From: Ichthyophonus hoferi
Lineage: Eukaryota > Opisthokonta > Ichthyosporea > Ichthyophonida > Ichthyophonidae
Direction: 5' to 3'
Length of the DNA stretch: 17,666 nucleotides
NCBI GenBank assembly: GCA_002751075.1
Contig: NAOQ01000004.1
Coordinates: 322,935 to 340,600 of the forward strand
Shown: one piece after another, positions 8,126 to 17,647 of the stretch
Position numbering within the stretch: the first letter of the stretch is position 1
Layout: each line of letters opens with the position of its first letter
The notes under the pieces: generated by a model
Told to the model about the DNA's origin: nothing
Seen by the model: the letters and a program-made list of their open reading frames with translations, nothing else
Databases searched by the model: none
Position numbers and translations under genes: made by a program

Positions 8126-10870
8126 TTAATAACAATCATCTAACCAACTTGAGTCATCATTGCTATCACCCGTAAACTCATTGGTTATCTTCGCCAATCG
8201 TACGGGGATCGGACTCGTCTTAGTGGATGCCATAGGCCGAGGAATTAATGTAGATCTAATAGGATTTGGGCTGATATGACTATCTGCCAATACAGAAGGT
8301 CGTAGTAATCTAGGTGAGGTTGGTATGCGTGATTGATCTAATTTCTTTATCCCCAGAAGACCAGTAGAACCATTGGGCCTGGGAATATTCGTAGGCCTAC
8401 GAATCATACGTGGGTTGGTGTTAGGTGATTGGTTGGTAGGGGAAGGAGAAGTACTTTGAGTGGCCAAGGAATCTGGTTCTGATGGGGGTGGACCAATGGT
8501 ATTAGGTTTAGGGTTAGGTTGGGCAGGTAGGTTAATGGTACCTGTATGTAAAGGAGAGAAAGATGTGTGTATATGAAAGATAAAATATATGTTTAACTAT
8601 TGCACTCAGTGATGAGTTGAGTGTGTGTAGAAAGGATGCATGCTGATAGGTCTAGAAGTATTATTATTATCTCCTAATAGTGATAATAAGGTAAAGTAGT
8701 TATTATAGAAATAGTCATAGTAATAGTAATAGTAGTAATGACAATATTATTATCAATACTATTATTCTAGTGAACATAACCTTACCTAGCTGCACTTTCA
8801 TTGTTATCAAACAATACATAGTAAATAAATGGAAAGAAAAAAAATATATACTGACTCAAAAGCACAATCTATAATATAATAATAATATAGTGTATTATCA
8901 TATCATACTATATCATGCTATATCATAACAGTCAAAAAGCACTAATCTAGTATATCCTATTATAACAATTCACACTGTATATGTAGGGGTAGGGTAAAAC
9001 CTTTGCATAAGAATAACACAAATGTGTCAGAATAAAAGAGGTTAAAATAATAAAGGATGTATTATAGGCCTATATATATACTCACTACCTTTTAGACTCA
9101 TATTGACTGACAAAGAGTCAGGTGGTCTTGGTGCCCTCCCTGCCAATACCCTACAGGGTAACGTCATGGGGTGTTCCATTACAGGCTGTATGCTCCTCTT
9201 CTCCTCTCTACCGCGTCTTGGTGTGGTGATTGGTTTATTCCCGTCTTCCTTCATACTCATTGGCTGTCGGCGAGAAGGTGATTGTGATTGAATTGATATT
9301 TTTGGTGCAGTTACCCCTTTAGGACATGTTATGATGTCGATGTCATCCATTCTGGCCATCATCAGCCAATTATCGTTAGCTTGTATGTCATGATCACTGT
9401 CTTCTAAATCTAGAAAGTCATATGTATGAACTAATGAATCTAGGCTGCCCCGATTATTTTCCAATGATATGGTGTGTTCGGCATCACCTATAGAGGATGA
9501 AGATAGTATGACATCATCTAAGGAAACGTGTATATCATCTATGGAATCTAGGAAGCTTTCAATATCCCCCGTAGGGTCTAGGGGGCCCTTCATAATACCC
9601 GGGGAGTTTAGAGGTCTTTCAATAGGACAGTGAGAGTCTAGGGGGTCATCTGGTGCTAGGGTGAAACTGTGGCCCTGGATGGTGATTGGTTAAATAGAAG
9701 CTGGATAATATGAATAAATGGTATGATATTATATTGCATTACATTATACTACATTGTATCACATAATATTATATTGCATTATAATATATTGTATTGTATT
9801 ACATAATATTGTATTGCATTGTATTATATGATGTTATCTTATGTTAAATGATAGTAAATTGTGCATTGGTTTGATGTTGACGTGTTAATAGAGAAAAGGG
9901 GTAAAAATACTAAGCGTATAATATAATATAATAATATAATACAATACAATATAATACAATACAATACAATAAAATATACTAGAATAATACGAAATATAAT
10001 CTAACATAATATAATAAAAATATAATATAATATAATACATACAATATATTATAACATAATATAATATGATATAATATAGCATAATGCAATGCAGATATAT
10101 AACACCTCCATATATATATAATACAACTCTGTAATACGTATATACACATATATATACAAATATACAACACATATAGACATAACCCACCTGGTCCCCTAAT
10201 CTATATGTATTTGTAGGAGTGTATGGGTGAGAAAAATGATTGGCAGCTAACGAGATCAAATCTTCCTCATCGCTCAACGGGGAAATAGATAGGTTGCAAT
10301 CACCGAGATAATCTTCGATTGTGCCATGTGTTCCTATGATGGTTCTGTGGGTAGATGGCTGGGATAGCCTAGATAAGGATAGAGAGGGGAAAGTAAAATA
10401 GGTGTTAGAGGCAGGATAGGAGTAGGAAGATAGATAGGGGTAGGTTATGGTCAGGTAGCATGCATATATTGTGTATGTATTGTAATAATGTTTTATATAT
10501 GTGTGCATAACATATTATTAGTTTTATATTATTTAGGTGAAGGTAGTAAAAAAGATAGATAAGCAGATAAATGTGTATTATCGTATGTGCATATTATAGT
10601 ATATAATATAATATATGATAATATAATAAAATATAAGATAATATAATAAATACAATACAACGCAATACAATATAATACAACACAATACAATACAATATAA
10701 CATACAGATAAACAAACCTTCGACCCTCAATTAACTCATACAGGTACAACCCCAGTGCCTACTCCCTACCAACCCCTGTAAACTATAGCCACCCACCAGA
10801 AGTCCTTAGTGGTACAGCTCTCACCATTGCTAAAAGATATTGAAAACTCATCCTGCTCCCCTTCGTTCAT
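8126..10870 (-). CDS. Uncharacterised low-complexity protein with ten-residue repeats, four exons
   Basis: Minus-strand exons 10870-10797, 10368-10188, 9674-9089 and 8541-8126 join in phase (2, 0, 1) to give 418 residues. Donors are gtgggt, gtgggt and gtagtg; acceptors are ttatctag, catccag and acatacag, with ctaac or ttaac upstream of two of them. The first half is acidic and Ser-rich; five tandem ten-residue repeats (residues 96-145, consensus PLDS) lie in it. The middle and C-terminal half are Pro/Ser/Arg/Thr-rich, and the last residues (DDSSWLDDCY) are acidic and aromatic. No signal peptide, membrane span or enzyme motif is visible; it is probably largely disordered and non-secreted. MNEGEQDEF is taken as the start because an in-frame stop lies just upstream, but an acceptor-like tctag ends one base before the A of ATG, so a further upstream exon is possible. 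I do not recognise the family. Confidence 0.72.
8890..8935. repeat. Short pentamer run in intron 3 of the minus-strand gene
   Basis: Units of tcata and ctata repeat about nine times inside the 547-base intron 8542-9088. The same intron also has runs of agtaat/atagt trinucleotide-like units at about 8655-8765. Confidence 0.5.
9495..9644 (-). repeat. Coding 30-bp tandem repeat (ten-residue repeat)
   Basis: Inside exon 3 of the minus-strand gene five consecutive 30-base units encode PLDSHCPIER, PLNSPGIMKG, PLDPTGDIES, FLDSIDDIHV and SLDDVILSSS. The fixed core is a hydrophobic or Pro residue, then Leu, then Asp/Asn, then Ser/Pro/Asp. On the plus strand the shared block is tctaggg/tttagag. Further PLDS-like echoes (GSLDS, DFLDLED) follow out of register, suggesting an older, longer array. 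Confidence 0.75.
9717..9845. repeat. Pentamer array (ttgta/ttata type) in intron 2
   Basis: About 25 units such as ttgta, ttgca, ttaca and ttata run near the 3' end of intron 2 (9675-10187) of the minus-strand gene. Its sequence is broadly complementary to the array at 9915-10085 in the same intron. Confidence 0.75.
9915..10085. repeat. Pentamer array (ataat/acaat type) in intron 2
   Basis: Units ataat and acaat repeat through this stretch within intron 2 of the minus-strand gene, with irregular units after about 9975. A Tyr/Ile-rich open frame read on the minus strand here is a by-product of the repeat and runs past the real donor at 10187. Confidence 0.75.
10590..10710. repeat. Pentamer array (ataat/acaat type) in intron 1
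   Basis: This array has the same unit type and orientation as 9915-10085, within intron 1 (10369-10796) of the minus-strand gene. Confidence 0.7.
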
Positions 10871-11430
10871 TCTAGATGATAAAGATATAACTTAACAAAT
10901 AAGATAATATTTAGATAGTCAATAGAGGATACTGAGGAAAATAAAAAATAAATTTCATGTTGAGTAGGTGTATATCCATGTTTTCTATGAAAATGTGTGT
11001 ATGTGTAGCTATCTCATTCTAATGTGTAAGTGTGCCTTAAAGATGTATATACAAGTTGGTGTGTACACAAGTGTAGAAGTACATGTATGTGTGACTGAAG
11101 AGTTGATCGAAAAACAAGATTACATTTCTCAGTTACTGTAAGATTAAAAAAAAAATGAAAAGAAAAAAAGGAAGGTATTAGAGAATAAAGAGAGAAGGGG
11201 AGCAAGCATATATAGATGCATATTTGTATGTATAAAGTTATGTCTGTATGTAAGACATAAAAATGGAGGTAGTAGGAAAAATAGAGGTAAGATGTGTATG
11301 TATGTTATGTTACCTATCAGCCAGTTAGCTTCTTCTACTATATTGTAAGTGGTAGTATATATCTATATATCTATATTTGACTAATAATAATAAATAGATC
11401 ATAAATTCAAGTTGCCTAAGTTAGAATCAC
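10871..11430. other. Upstream spacer of the minus-strand gene
   Basis: AT-rich with purine runs near 11140-11200 on the plus strand and scattered tgtatgt units. This would hold the promoter of the 8126-10870 gene, but I cannot point to a specific element. Confidence 0.4.
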
Positions 11431-11431
11431 A

Positions 11432-11509
11432 GTTGCTATATATTTATGATGGTTGCTATATATTTATGACAGTATGTTAGTAGGAAAGACTGATAGTAGG
11501 AAAGACTGA
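11432..11509. repeat. Two adjacent short tandem duplications
   Basis: GTTGCTATATATTTATGA occurs at 11432-11449 and 11452-11469 (period 20). Eight bases later TAGTAGGAAAGACTGA occurs twice back to back, at 11478-11493 and 11494-11509 (period 16). Copies are identical, so both duplications look recent. Confidence 0.9.
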
Positions 11510-11708
11510 TCATGTGTTGCGTTGCTGTGTCGCCTATAAACAGAAACAGAACAAGGATAAAGAACCCAAACAAATCTGTATATATATATTTATTTATTGG
11601 TTCATTTATTATAACCATGAACTTGCACGCTTAATTAATAAATACAGTAATAAATACTTCAGTATAATTAATATAGATTATGTGATACAGAACTATTCTT
11701 GTAGAGAT

Positions 11709-11836
11709 CTATGTTTATTGGCTAACAATACAAATATATCAGGAAATTATTAATGGATCATCTCAATCATTGGTGTAAAATAGCCAATAGAATAAAAGAG
11801 ATAGAATAAATATAGAAATGAAAATAAAAACTAGAT
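11709..11836. repeat. Diverged direct repeat, copy A
   Basis: Shares ordered blocks with 12128-12236: tttattggctaacaat (11714-11729), aatcattggtgtaaaa (11765-11780), a ccaata block and an A-rich aaataaaa..ctagat end. This copy also has an exact inverted pair, ATTGGCTA at 11717-11724 and TAGCCAAT at 11781-11788, that could make a stem. Confidence 0.65.
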
Positions 11837-12127
11837 ATATATAAACTTAAACTAACAATAATAGGATATGTATCTAGCTTGTTTTGGTAGGAATAATAGC
11901 GCCTATATATATGAGAGTATGATAGTATAATAGTATAATACTAGGAGAAAATTGTAGATTGTATTGCGTTGTTAATTGTCATGTATACTATCAAAACTTA
12001 ATACAGATTAAGGTTAAAGAATCAAAATATATATACATTAACGACTATGCGCTTGTTTATTTACTTTGTTTATATTAAACTACATACTATAATACAAATC
12101 TAAAATAGAATTCCTTTGGAAAGACTG

Positions 12128-12236
12128 TTTTTATTGGCTAACAATGAAACAGTCTTAATTAAAATAGATTGGTTGAATCATTGGTGTAAAAGAACCAATA
12201 ACCTGCAAGATATAAAAATAAAAATAAAACCTAGAT
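12128..12236. repeat. Diverged direct repeat, copy B
   Basis: Partner of 11709-11836, with tttattggctaacaat at 12130-12145, aatcattggtgtaaaa at 12176-12191 and the A-rich ctagat ending. Only attgg..ccaat of the inverted pair is kept. The two copies may be members of a small dispersed element family; the family is not recognised. Confidence 0.65.
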
Positions 12237-12339
12237 TTAAGCTGTCATTTATTATTCTTACACATAGATTCTAATGTAGATTAAAATCGAAATTCTCGTA
12301 TTGGTTAGAAGTAATTAAATAATTATGGTACGTGTTGTT

Positions 12340-12425
12340 GGAACATATCATGTCATATCATACCTCATCCGATGATATCATATCACATCACATCATACCA
12401 ATACCATATCATACCATATCATATG
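12340..12425. repeat. Pentamer array (tcata/tcaca type)
   Basis: Units tcata, tcaca, ccata and tcatg repeat about 14 times, with a small non-repeat break near 12367. It is of the same type as 6380-6520. Confidence 0.65.
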
Positions 12426-12555
12426 CAATACGTTACTATGACACCTTATTTCTATGTATTAGAATATAAAATATACTTATTTATTATCTGCTATTAATCA
12501 AATAGTAGAGATTATCTATTAGACCTACGTAGTTATGTCACATTGAAATTAACTC

Positions 12556-12678
12556 CTGTATACCATCTTGTATCAGGTATACAGTTCGATCCAAATTCAG
12601 TCTCACCAGATATGTGTTTAAAATAGTGTAAATTAACCTGTGTGGTTGTGACGGGGCTTCCAGTTTTGTTTACACTAT
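12556..12678. other. Cluster of two inverted repeats
   Basis: CTGTATACC (12556-12564) pairs with GGTATACAG (12576-12584) across an 11-base loop. Then ATAGTGTAAA (12623-12632) pairs with TTTACACTAT (12669-12678) around a less AT-rich 36-base interior. Both are perfect. A structured RNA or a relic of a terminal inverted-repeat element are possible; neither is shown. Confidence 0.4.
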
Positions 12679-12699
12679 AATCCGCCACTTATCATGTGT

Positions 12700-14385
12700 C
12701 ATTGTCAGGATAACAGCTTAAAATAAAAAGAGGTAGTATTCTGTTTACTTTATGTTTTACCGTTTCAAAACATGCTTGTAAGATGTACAATCTCTATGAA
12801 AATCCTTTTGAATATGTTGGGTTTACATATATATATATAAATATCTGCACTCATACACAATTGGCCATCTAGGAAACTCAGGCCTAGATAAAACTGTTAA
12901 ATTAATTTTATTGTTTTTTTACTATTGTCTATTGCCTTCCAAGAATTAAACCATACCTGGCTGCTTTTTTTCCAAACTAAACATAGATGGTGTTTTATAA
13001 ATACTTTTTATATATATATCCATATTATAGCAGTATATGCATATTGCATATATACATTATAAAATTAAGTTTACATATTCCTTTACACTCTTACATTGGA
13101 TTGGGTATGAAGTTTTATTGACCTGTTCTTCACTTACAATGCTTGGGAATTTCTCTTGCATATAATACCATGTAATATAACGTAATATAATATATTTATA
13201 TTACCTTACACAAGACTGTTGTATACCTATAGTACATAACTATATTTAATAATAATATTATGTTATACTATATACTACGTTATATTACATATTGTAATGC
13301 TATGTATAGCTTGCAATCAACACAGAGCCCCAATTGTTTTATATCACATCACAGTAACGCCCACAAAGAGGCAGCTCTATGACCTACCCTAAGGGAGCAA
13401 AAGAACTAGGCCAAATCGACTAGTTTAAATTAACTAAACGACATGGGAAGGCACTCATAATAAACAATTGGAAACCCCGAGCCTATGGCCAAGTCACTAG
13501 TACCTCCCACAAATTGCAATATACACCTAAACATGGCATTTATATTAGCACAAAGTTGAAATGAGAAGAGTTGCAAGGGAATGGTTTTATTATTACACAC
13601 AGGCAGCATAATAATAGTGTTAGCAAACATACATTAAGACGGACTGTATTGTAACTATAGGAATACAAGATAGTAGAATAAAAAATACAATAGTACAATA
13701 TATAATTAACTCAAACCAATACATTGCAATATATTTGAAGAGGCTACCCAGCAACGTCATATTATACTGTACCGCATAGACACGCTTCGTTAAACAATAT
13801 ACATATACATGCTCAAGCAAAATAACTGCATAAATATAGGGTAAGTGAATAGAAATACGAGACAGCATACATCACGAGGGATAGAGTATAACAGATACAA
13901 AACAATAAAGTAATGTGAAAATACACATTCAATGATTTTCTAGATTAAACAGGAGTAAAACGCAAATTAGAAATAATTGTATTTGAAATTCAAAAAAAAT
14001 TAACTAATAATACAGCGTATCTTTTTACACTAACCATCCACCTATAACACAAAAACTATCTTGCAAATATTCTTTATCATCCAAAAGAATTATGACTCGA
14101 AAGAAAGCTCAATTTTTACTATTTTCTACGTTGTAGAACAACAATAGTACACCCACAATTTTTAATGAATTTATTTATTTCATTCATTGCTTAAACTTAA
14201 CGTAAACAACAATATCTAAAAAATCAACACCGTACTTGTAAAACTTAAATTAATAAAAAAATTTCGAAAACTAAGTAAAAAGATTTAGCTATAGTGAACA
14301 TTTAGCCAAGCTTAAAACTTGATTCAAAAATGGTACGCAATTTATTTTTTATTTTCCAATAATGTTTATAAAAAATTCAACTTTT
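12700..14385. other. AT-rich region with no supported gene
   Basis: Two minus-strand open frames occur (13430-13630 and 13620-13868). The first has some protein-like text (QFVGGTSDLAIGSGFPIVYY) but no recognised motif. The second is hydrophobic and looks like AT-rich chance sequence. TA-rich patches lie at about 13000-13060 and 13160-13310. Nothing else stands out. Confidence 0.4.
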
Positions 14386-14387
14386 AT

Positions 14388-14513
14388 TGTCCAACCGCTG
14401 ATTAAAGAGTGGAATCAGTATTCATCCCTTCTGCCCAGAAGTTGTTTACTATAGCATCCTGTTCTTGGATCATTGCCCATTTTTTGAACAACGTCCTACA
14501 CACACGAATGCGG
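14388..14513. repeat. 126-bp direct repeat, copy 1
   Basis: Matches 14702-14827 over 126 bases with nine substitutions by eye and no gap (about 93 percent identity). It ends in cacacgaatgcgg, followed by an attta-rich run. It is less AT-rich than its flanks. Read on the minus strand it gives WAMIQEQDA- and WAEGMNTDSTL-like text in both copies, so it may derive from the end of a coding sequence. Confidence 0.85.
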
Positions 14514-14701
14514 ATTTAAAATTTAAAATTTAAAAAATACAAAAGGAAACGACACCGTTCATGCTAATATCTTTATTTACTCCCCTTGAAGACAAGTCCG
14601 AGATCATATCTGACATCATCTGTTAAGAAACATTAAAAGCTTGTAAGTATATTGTAAGACTCAAAACTAATGTAAAGTAATACTAATAAATGCTTTAAAA
14701 A

Positions 14702-14827
14702 TGTCCAACCGCTGATTAAAGAGTGGAATCAGTATTCATCCCTTCTGCCCAGAGGTTGTTTGCTCTAGCATCCTGTTCTTGGATCATAGCCCATTCTTTG
14801 GGTCACGTCCTACACACACGAATGCGG
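14702..14827. repeat. 126-bp direct repeat, copy 2
   Basis: Second copy, 314 bases downstream in the same orientation, followed after about 40 bases by an A-rich run (near 14857-14870). An A-rich tail after each copy would suit a SINE-like or processed insertion, but no Pol III boxes or target-site duplications are visible. The family is not recognised. Confidence 0.85.
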
Positions 14828-14907
14828 GTTGTTAACTAAACACTAATAAAAAATTTAAAAAAAAAAAAAACATACGAGTAAACGCATTTACAACTATAAC
14901 AAGTTAC

Positions 14908-15072
14908 TTAACCTAACAACAATAAGCTATAAAAAAAATGGCTGTTTGACTTTGATGGCGAGTTTGAAAGGCAAACAAAACGTCCATCAATACCATTCAA
15001 AGTCGTGTCTTTATCGGCCACACATTGACCCCTAACGACAGTGGGTTCTGTCAGCTGGGGCTTCGATAGGGC
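14908..15072 (-). other. Exon-like coding stretch, unassigned
   Basis: On the minus strand a good acceptor (tttgtttttag, ending 15073) is followed by 54 open codons. They begin ALSKPQLTEPTVVRGQCVAD, contain DKDTTLNGIDGRFVCL and end in a hydrophobic run before TAA. Composition and the local drop in AT content suggest real coding descent. A possible upstream partner exon ends in a CAG|gtaggt donor near 15288 in the matching phase. I recognise no family and cannot show an intact gene. Confidence 0.3.
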
Positions 15073-15242
15073 CTAAAAACAAAAGCCGTCCTAAAGAAAA
15101 AACTATATATTACCAGTTATCTAAACAAAAACTCACCAAAATAATTCAATCAAAACATATCCACACTTGAGAAGGATTGAATTATCGAGTGGCCTGCTAT
15201 TTATATTTGAGTTGTTTCAGTCTGTCGCAGTATTAGATTTGC

Positions 15243-15338
15243 ATGCCTTTCGAGTCATGGCTCATAAGCGAGTCGATTATTATTAACCTACCTGGGTCGG
15301 ACATTGCTCTGAACGAGCCCGCAAAGAGTAATGAGTAA
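15243..15338 (+). other. Short protein-like open frame (31 codons)
   Basis: An ATG frame of 31 residues (opening MPFESWLISESIII and ending in LNEPAKSNE) lies in the same less AT-rich island. Opposite-strand frames here are also open, so which strand, if either, was coding is unclear. Confidence 0.2.
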
Positions 15339-15349
15339 GGCCCATTACC

Positions 15350-15640
15350 TGATTGATACATAATTTTTAATACAATGTATGATAACATTTACATTACATA
15401 TTAAGATAATATATTGTATATTATAGACTATATATGATGTTAAAAATTATATAAGTTATAGTATTTTAATTCTTGTATTATGTGTAAGACTATTATGTTT
15501 TTCGTTATATAATATAATATAATAATTATTAGGTACCCCTGAGAGTTAGAAACAAGTTACCTGATGTGCTCATTCGACAATATAATAGGCTGTAACTCTA
15601 GTAGACACTCATGAGAACCAGTGAAAAACGAAAAGTAAAC
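15350..15640. other. AT-rich spacer
   Basis: TA-rich with taatataata units around 15510-15530. No gene is seen. Confidence 0.5.
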
Positions 15641-15641
15641 A

Positions 15642-15803
15642 ATGAATAAAGACTTTTTTTTGGGTTACGCAGCTAACATGAGTAGAGACACTACCACTAC
15701 TTTGAGTCTTCTCACATTGATTAAGATTGATTATCTGGGGTTGATACAGACTACTTTGTTATACACTGAACTTGTTAAGAGTATTCTACAGGTACAGTTA
15801 TAA
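15642..15803 (+). other. Small open frame (53 codons), unassigned
   Basis: An ATG frame opening MNKDFFLGYAANMSRD, followed by a Leu/Ile/Thr-rich amphipathic stretch and ending VQL. A CAG|gtacag donor-like site lies three codons before the stop. No motif is recognised. It sits about 160 bases upstream of, and on the same strand as, the Ty3/gypsy-like relic, and may be part of it. Confidence 0.2.
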
Positions 15804-15963
15804 TTATATTAGGTCCTCTATTAATTATTGACTACCATACTTTCAGACATGAATTGTTGGGCGTATATATATATATGGGTTATTGGCTGTCCATTTGTAG
15901 GGAATTATATATATAAGGATGAGCAATTAATACGCTTTGTTGCAGACAAATTTATAAACATTC

Positions 15964-16250
15964 ATGCATTTCAAAAAAAAATTTGAAAAGCGCATGAAGA
16001 CTAATGTTTCTGCATGTCGGCCATATATTTACGTATTTGGCAAGATCACTCGTCCTACTGTAGTGAGATTACAATAGTGTAACAAAGTAATAACACTTCA
16101 TTGATGTGAGAAGAAGATACAAAGTGAAAACAGTATCTTTTATAATAGTAAGTTTACCATTAGGTAGAGAAGACATGGGAAAATTTGGTAAATTATAAAG
16201 ATGTACCTTATGGATTTCATGAAGAGTGTTTTCAACTACTAAAGTAGATA
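15964..16250 (+). mobile_element. Ty3/gypsy (chromovirus-like) integrase C-terminal relic
   Basis: Two plus-strand pieces resemble the end of a chromovirus integrase. The first has RPYIYVFGKITRPTVVRL, which fits the GPY/F module spacing (Pro-Tyr, a hydrophobic strand, Ile, then V.L). The second, at about 16164-16247, has TWENLVNYKDVPYGFHEE, like the TWEP..NLKNAPELIEE end of a chromodomain. Order and strand agree with a Ty3/gypsy element. It is broken, with several breaks. No LTRs, protease or reverse transcriptase are visible. The assignment is by eye. Confidence 0.4.
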
Positions 16251-17580
16251 TAGTTCTATTGTCTAATTTGCCCGTTCCTCCACTTAAGCTTTCAAACTAA
16301 TACTTAATATTGGGTCTGCTGTTGAGTTATTTCAAGTGTGTTGTAATCTTATATAGTCACCATTTATTTATTTTCTAATTATATACATAATTAATTGCGT
16401 ATTTTTGATTTGAATATACATATTTTTTAGTTTTCAACTATTTAGTGTTAGATTGAATTGGAAAATATTAAATCATTCACTACAATAATTCTGCATGTCA
16501 ATTGTAGTCACCTTAGATGAGTTTAAAACAAAAACTAAAAATAGTAAGGCCTACAATACCCATATCAGTGTAAACTAGGACTGATCATGACTTGTTTCAT
16601 TATTCACTATCGTAGGAACTCCATCATTACGATGAATGCATACTGTCAAAGTTAAAAGCTAAGGTACCCGCAATAAAAGATAAAAGCTACTACTTCCATC
16701 AAATATCAAAGGCAAATATAGATATTCCCTGCTAGCATTCATGCCCACATGTATCCAGGTTAGTGGAAGTATATTTGAAAAAGATATGAATGCCCTAATA
16801 AGTACACAATATGTCATATTACACATATAAAGCCCGTATTTAATAGGAGTGTCGCAAGAAACTAGATTTCTGCACCCTTGTGACTTTGATAAAAGCCACA
16901 GCACAATTTATGACAACATAAATGTCTTGGTTTAAAGCATAGACAGCGTTAATATGAGAGAAAATAAAACTATATATATGTCCCCGTGGAAGAATATAAT
17001 TGTTGGCTTGCTAAGTAATATGGCTAAGGAATGTTATAGTAGATTCAATACTCTGCCCAGCTGAGAGAAGCAATAAAGTTACTGGCTAAGGAGATACTGT
17101 CTGATATATTTGTTTAAGTAAGTCGAGTTCACAAGAAGGATGTTATTGGTAAGCTACGATGTAACAAAGAGCCTGATGATCACCTTTATTCTGGAAGCTG
17201 CAACTCGGCAATGGCAAATAAGATAAGCGAAGAGGCCTAATCATAAGCACAATGATGCTGATCTAGAAATGCCTTCCAAGGGCTGTAAGTTCAGTATTAC
17301 CAAAGTAAAGCATTACTATTATTTTATTTTTTTTAAAAAAAGGAAAAAAAGGAAAAATAATTATCAGCCAGTTAAAAGTTTTGGGTTATGGCAAATAGTA
17401 CAATAGGAATTCTGTTTGAATTACTTTTTTTGGTATTGCGTTACGACTAGAATTTCTGATCGGAATTCGCAATCTAGGATTTCGGATTAGACAATCTGAT
17501 CGAATCCTTCTCAATGTTCCTGCGATTCTAGAGTATCAAGAGCGACCAGAATAATTGCATATCCGGTACTCAAGCAATGC
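16251..17580. other. AT-rich region with scattered protein-like scraps
   Basis: No intact gene is seen. Short protein-like scraps occur on the plus strand at 16615-16734 (after an acceptor-like atcgtag; Lys/Tyr/His-rich) and about 17122-17240 (HKKDVIGKLRCNKEPDD-like text). A minus-strand frame at 16659-16904 is hydrophobic and unrecognised. These may be further element debris or chance. An A/T homopolymer patch lies at about 17323-17358. Confidence 0.35.
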
Positions 17581-17603
17581 ATTCATCATACCATACACAT
17601 ACA

Positions 17604-17611
17604 TAAATATA

Positions 17612-17642
<31 letters not shown>
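17604..17642. repeat. (AT)n microsatellite
   Basis: A nearly pure TA dinucleotide run near the end of the window, preceded by taatataata units. Confidence 0.95.

Positions 17643-17647
<5 letters not shown>

Noticed and set aside
7792-8143. Tyr/Ile/Leu/Cys-rich plus-strand frames
   Set aside because: Most of each frame is TA-rich repeat. Only the first part overlaps the exon-like relic.
9103-9291. Plus-strand frame of 62 codons
   Set aside because: Shadow of exon 3 of the minus-strand gene.
9885-10187. C-terminal part of a 207-codon minus-strand frame
   Set aside because: Past the donor at 10187 it runs into the intron 2 repeat and is not coding. Only 10188-10368 is kept as an exon.
11014-11205. 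Phe-rich minus-strand frame of 63 codons
   Set aside because: Largely the reverse of an A/G-rich run. No motif, splice context or protein-like balance.
11514-11753. Plus-strand frame of 79 codons
   Set aside because: Lys/Ile/Tyr/Asn-rich text typical of AT-rich chance frames. It also runs into the repeat at 11709.
12582-12590. GTTCGATCC as a tRNA B box
   Set aside because: No matching acceptor stem, anticodon arm or A box could be placed around it.
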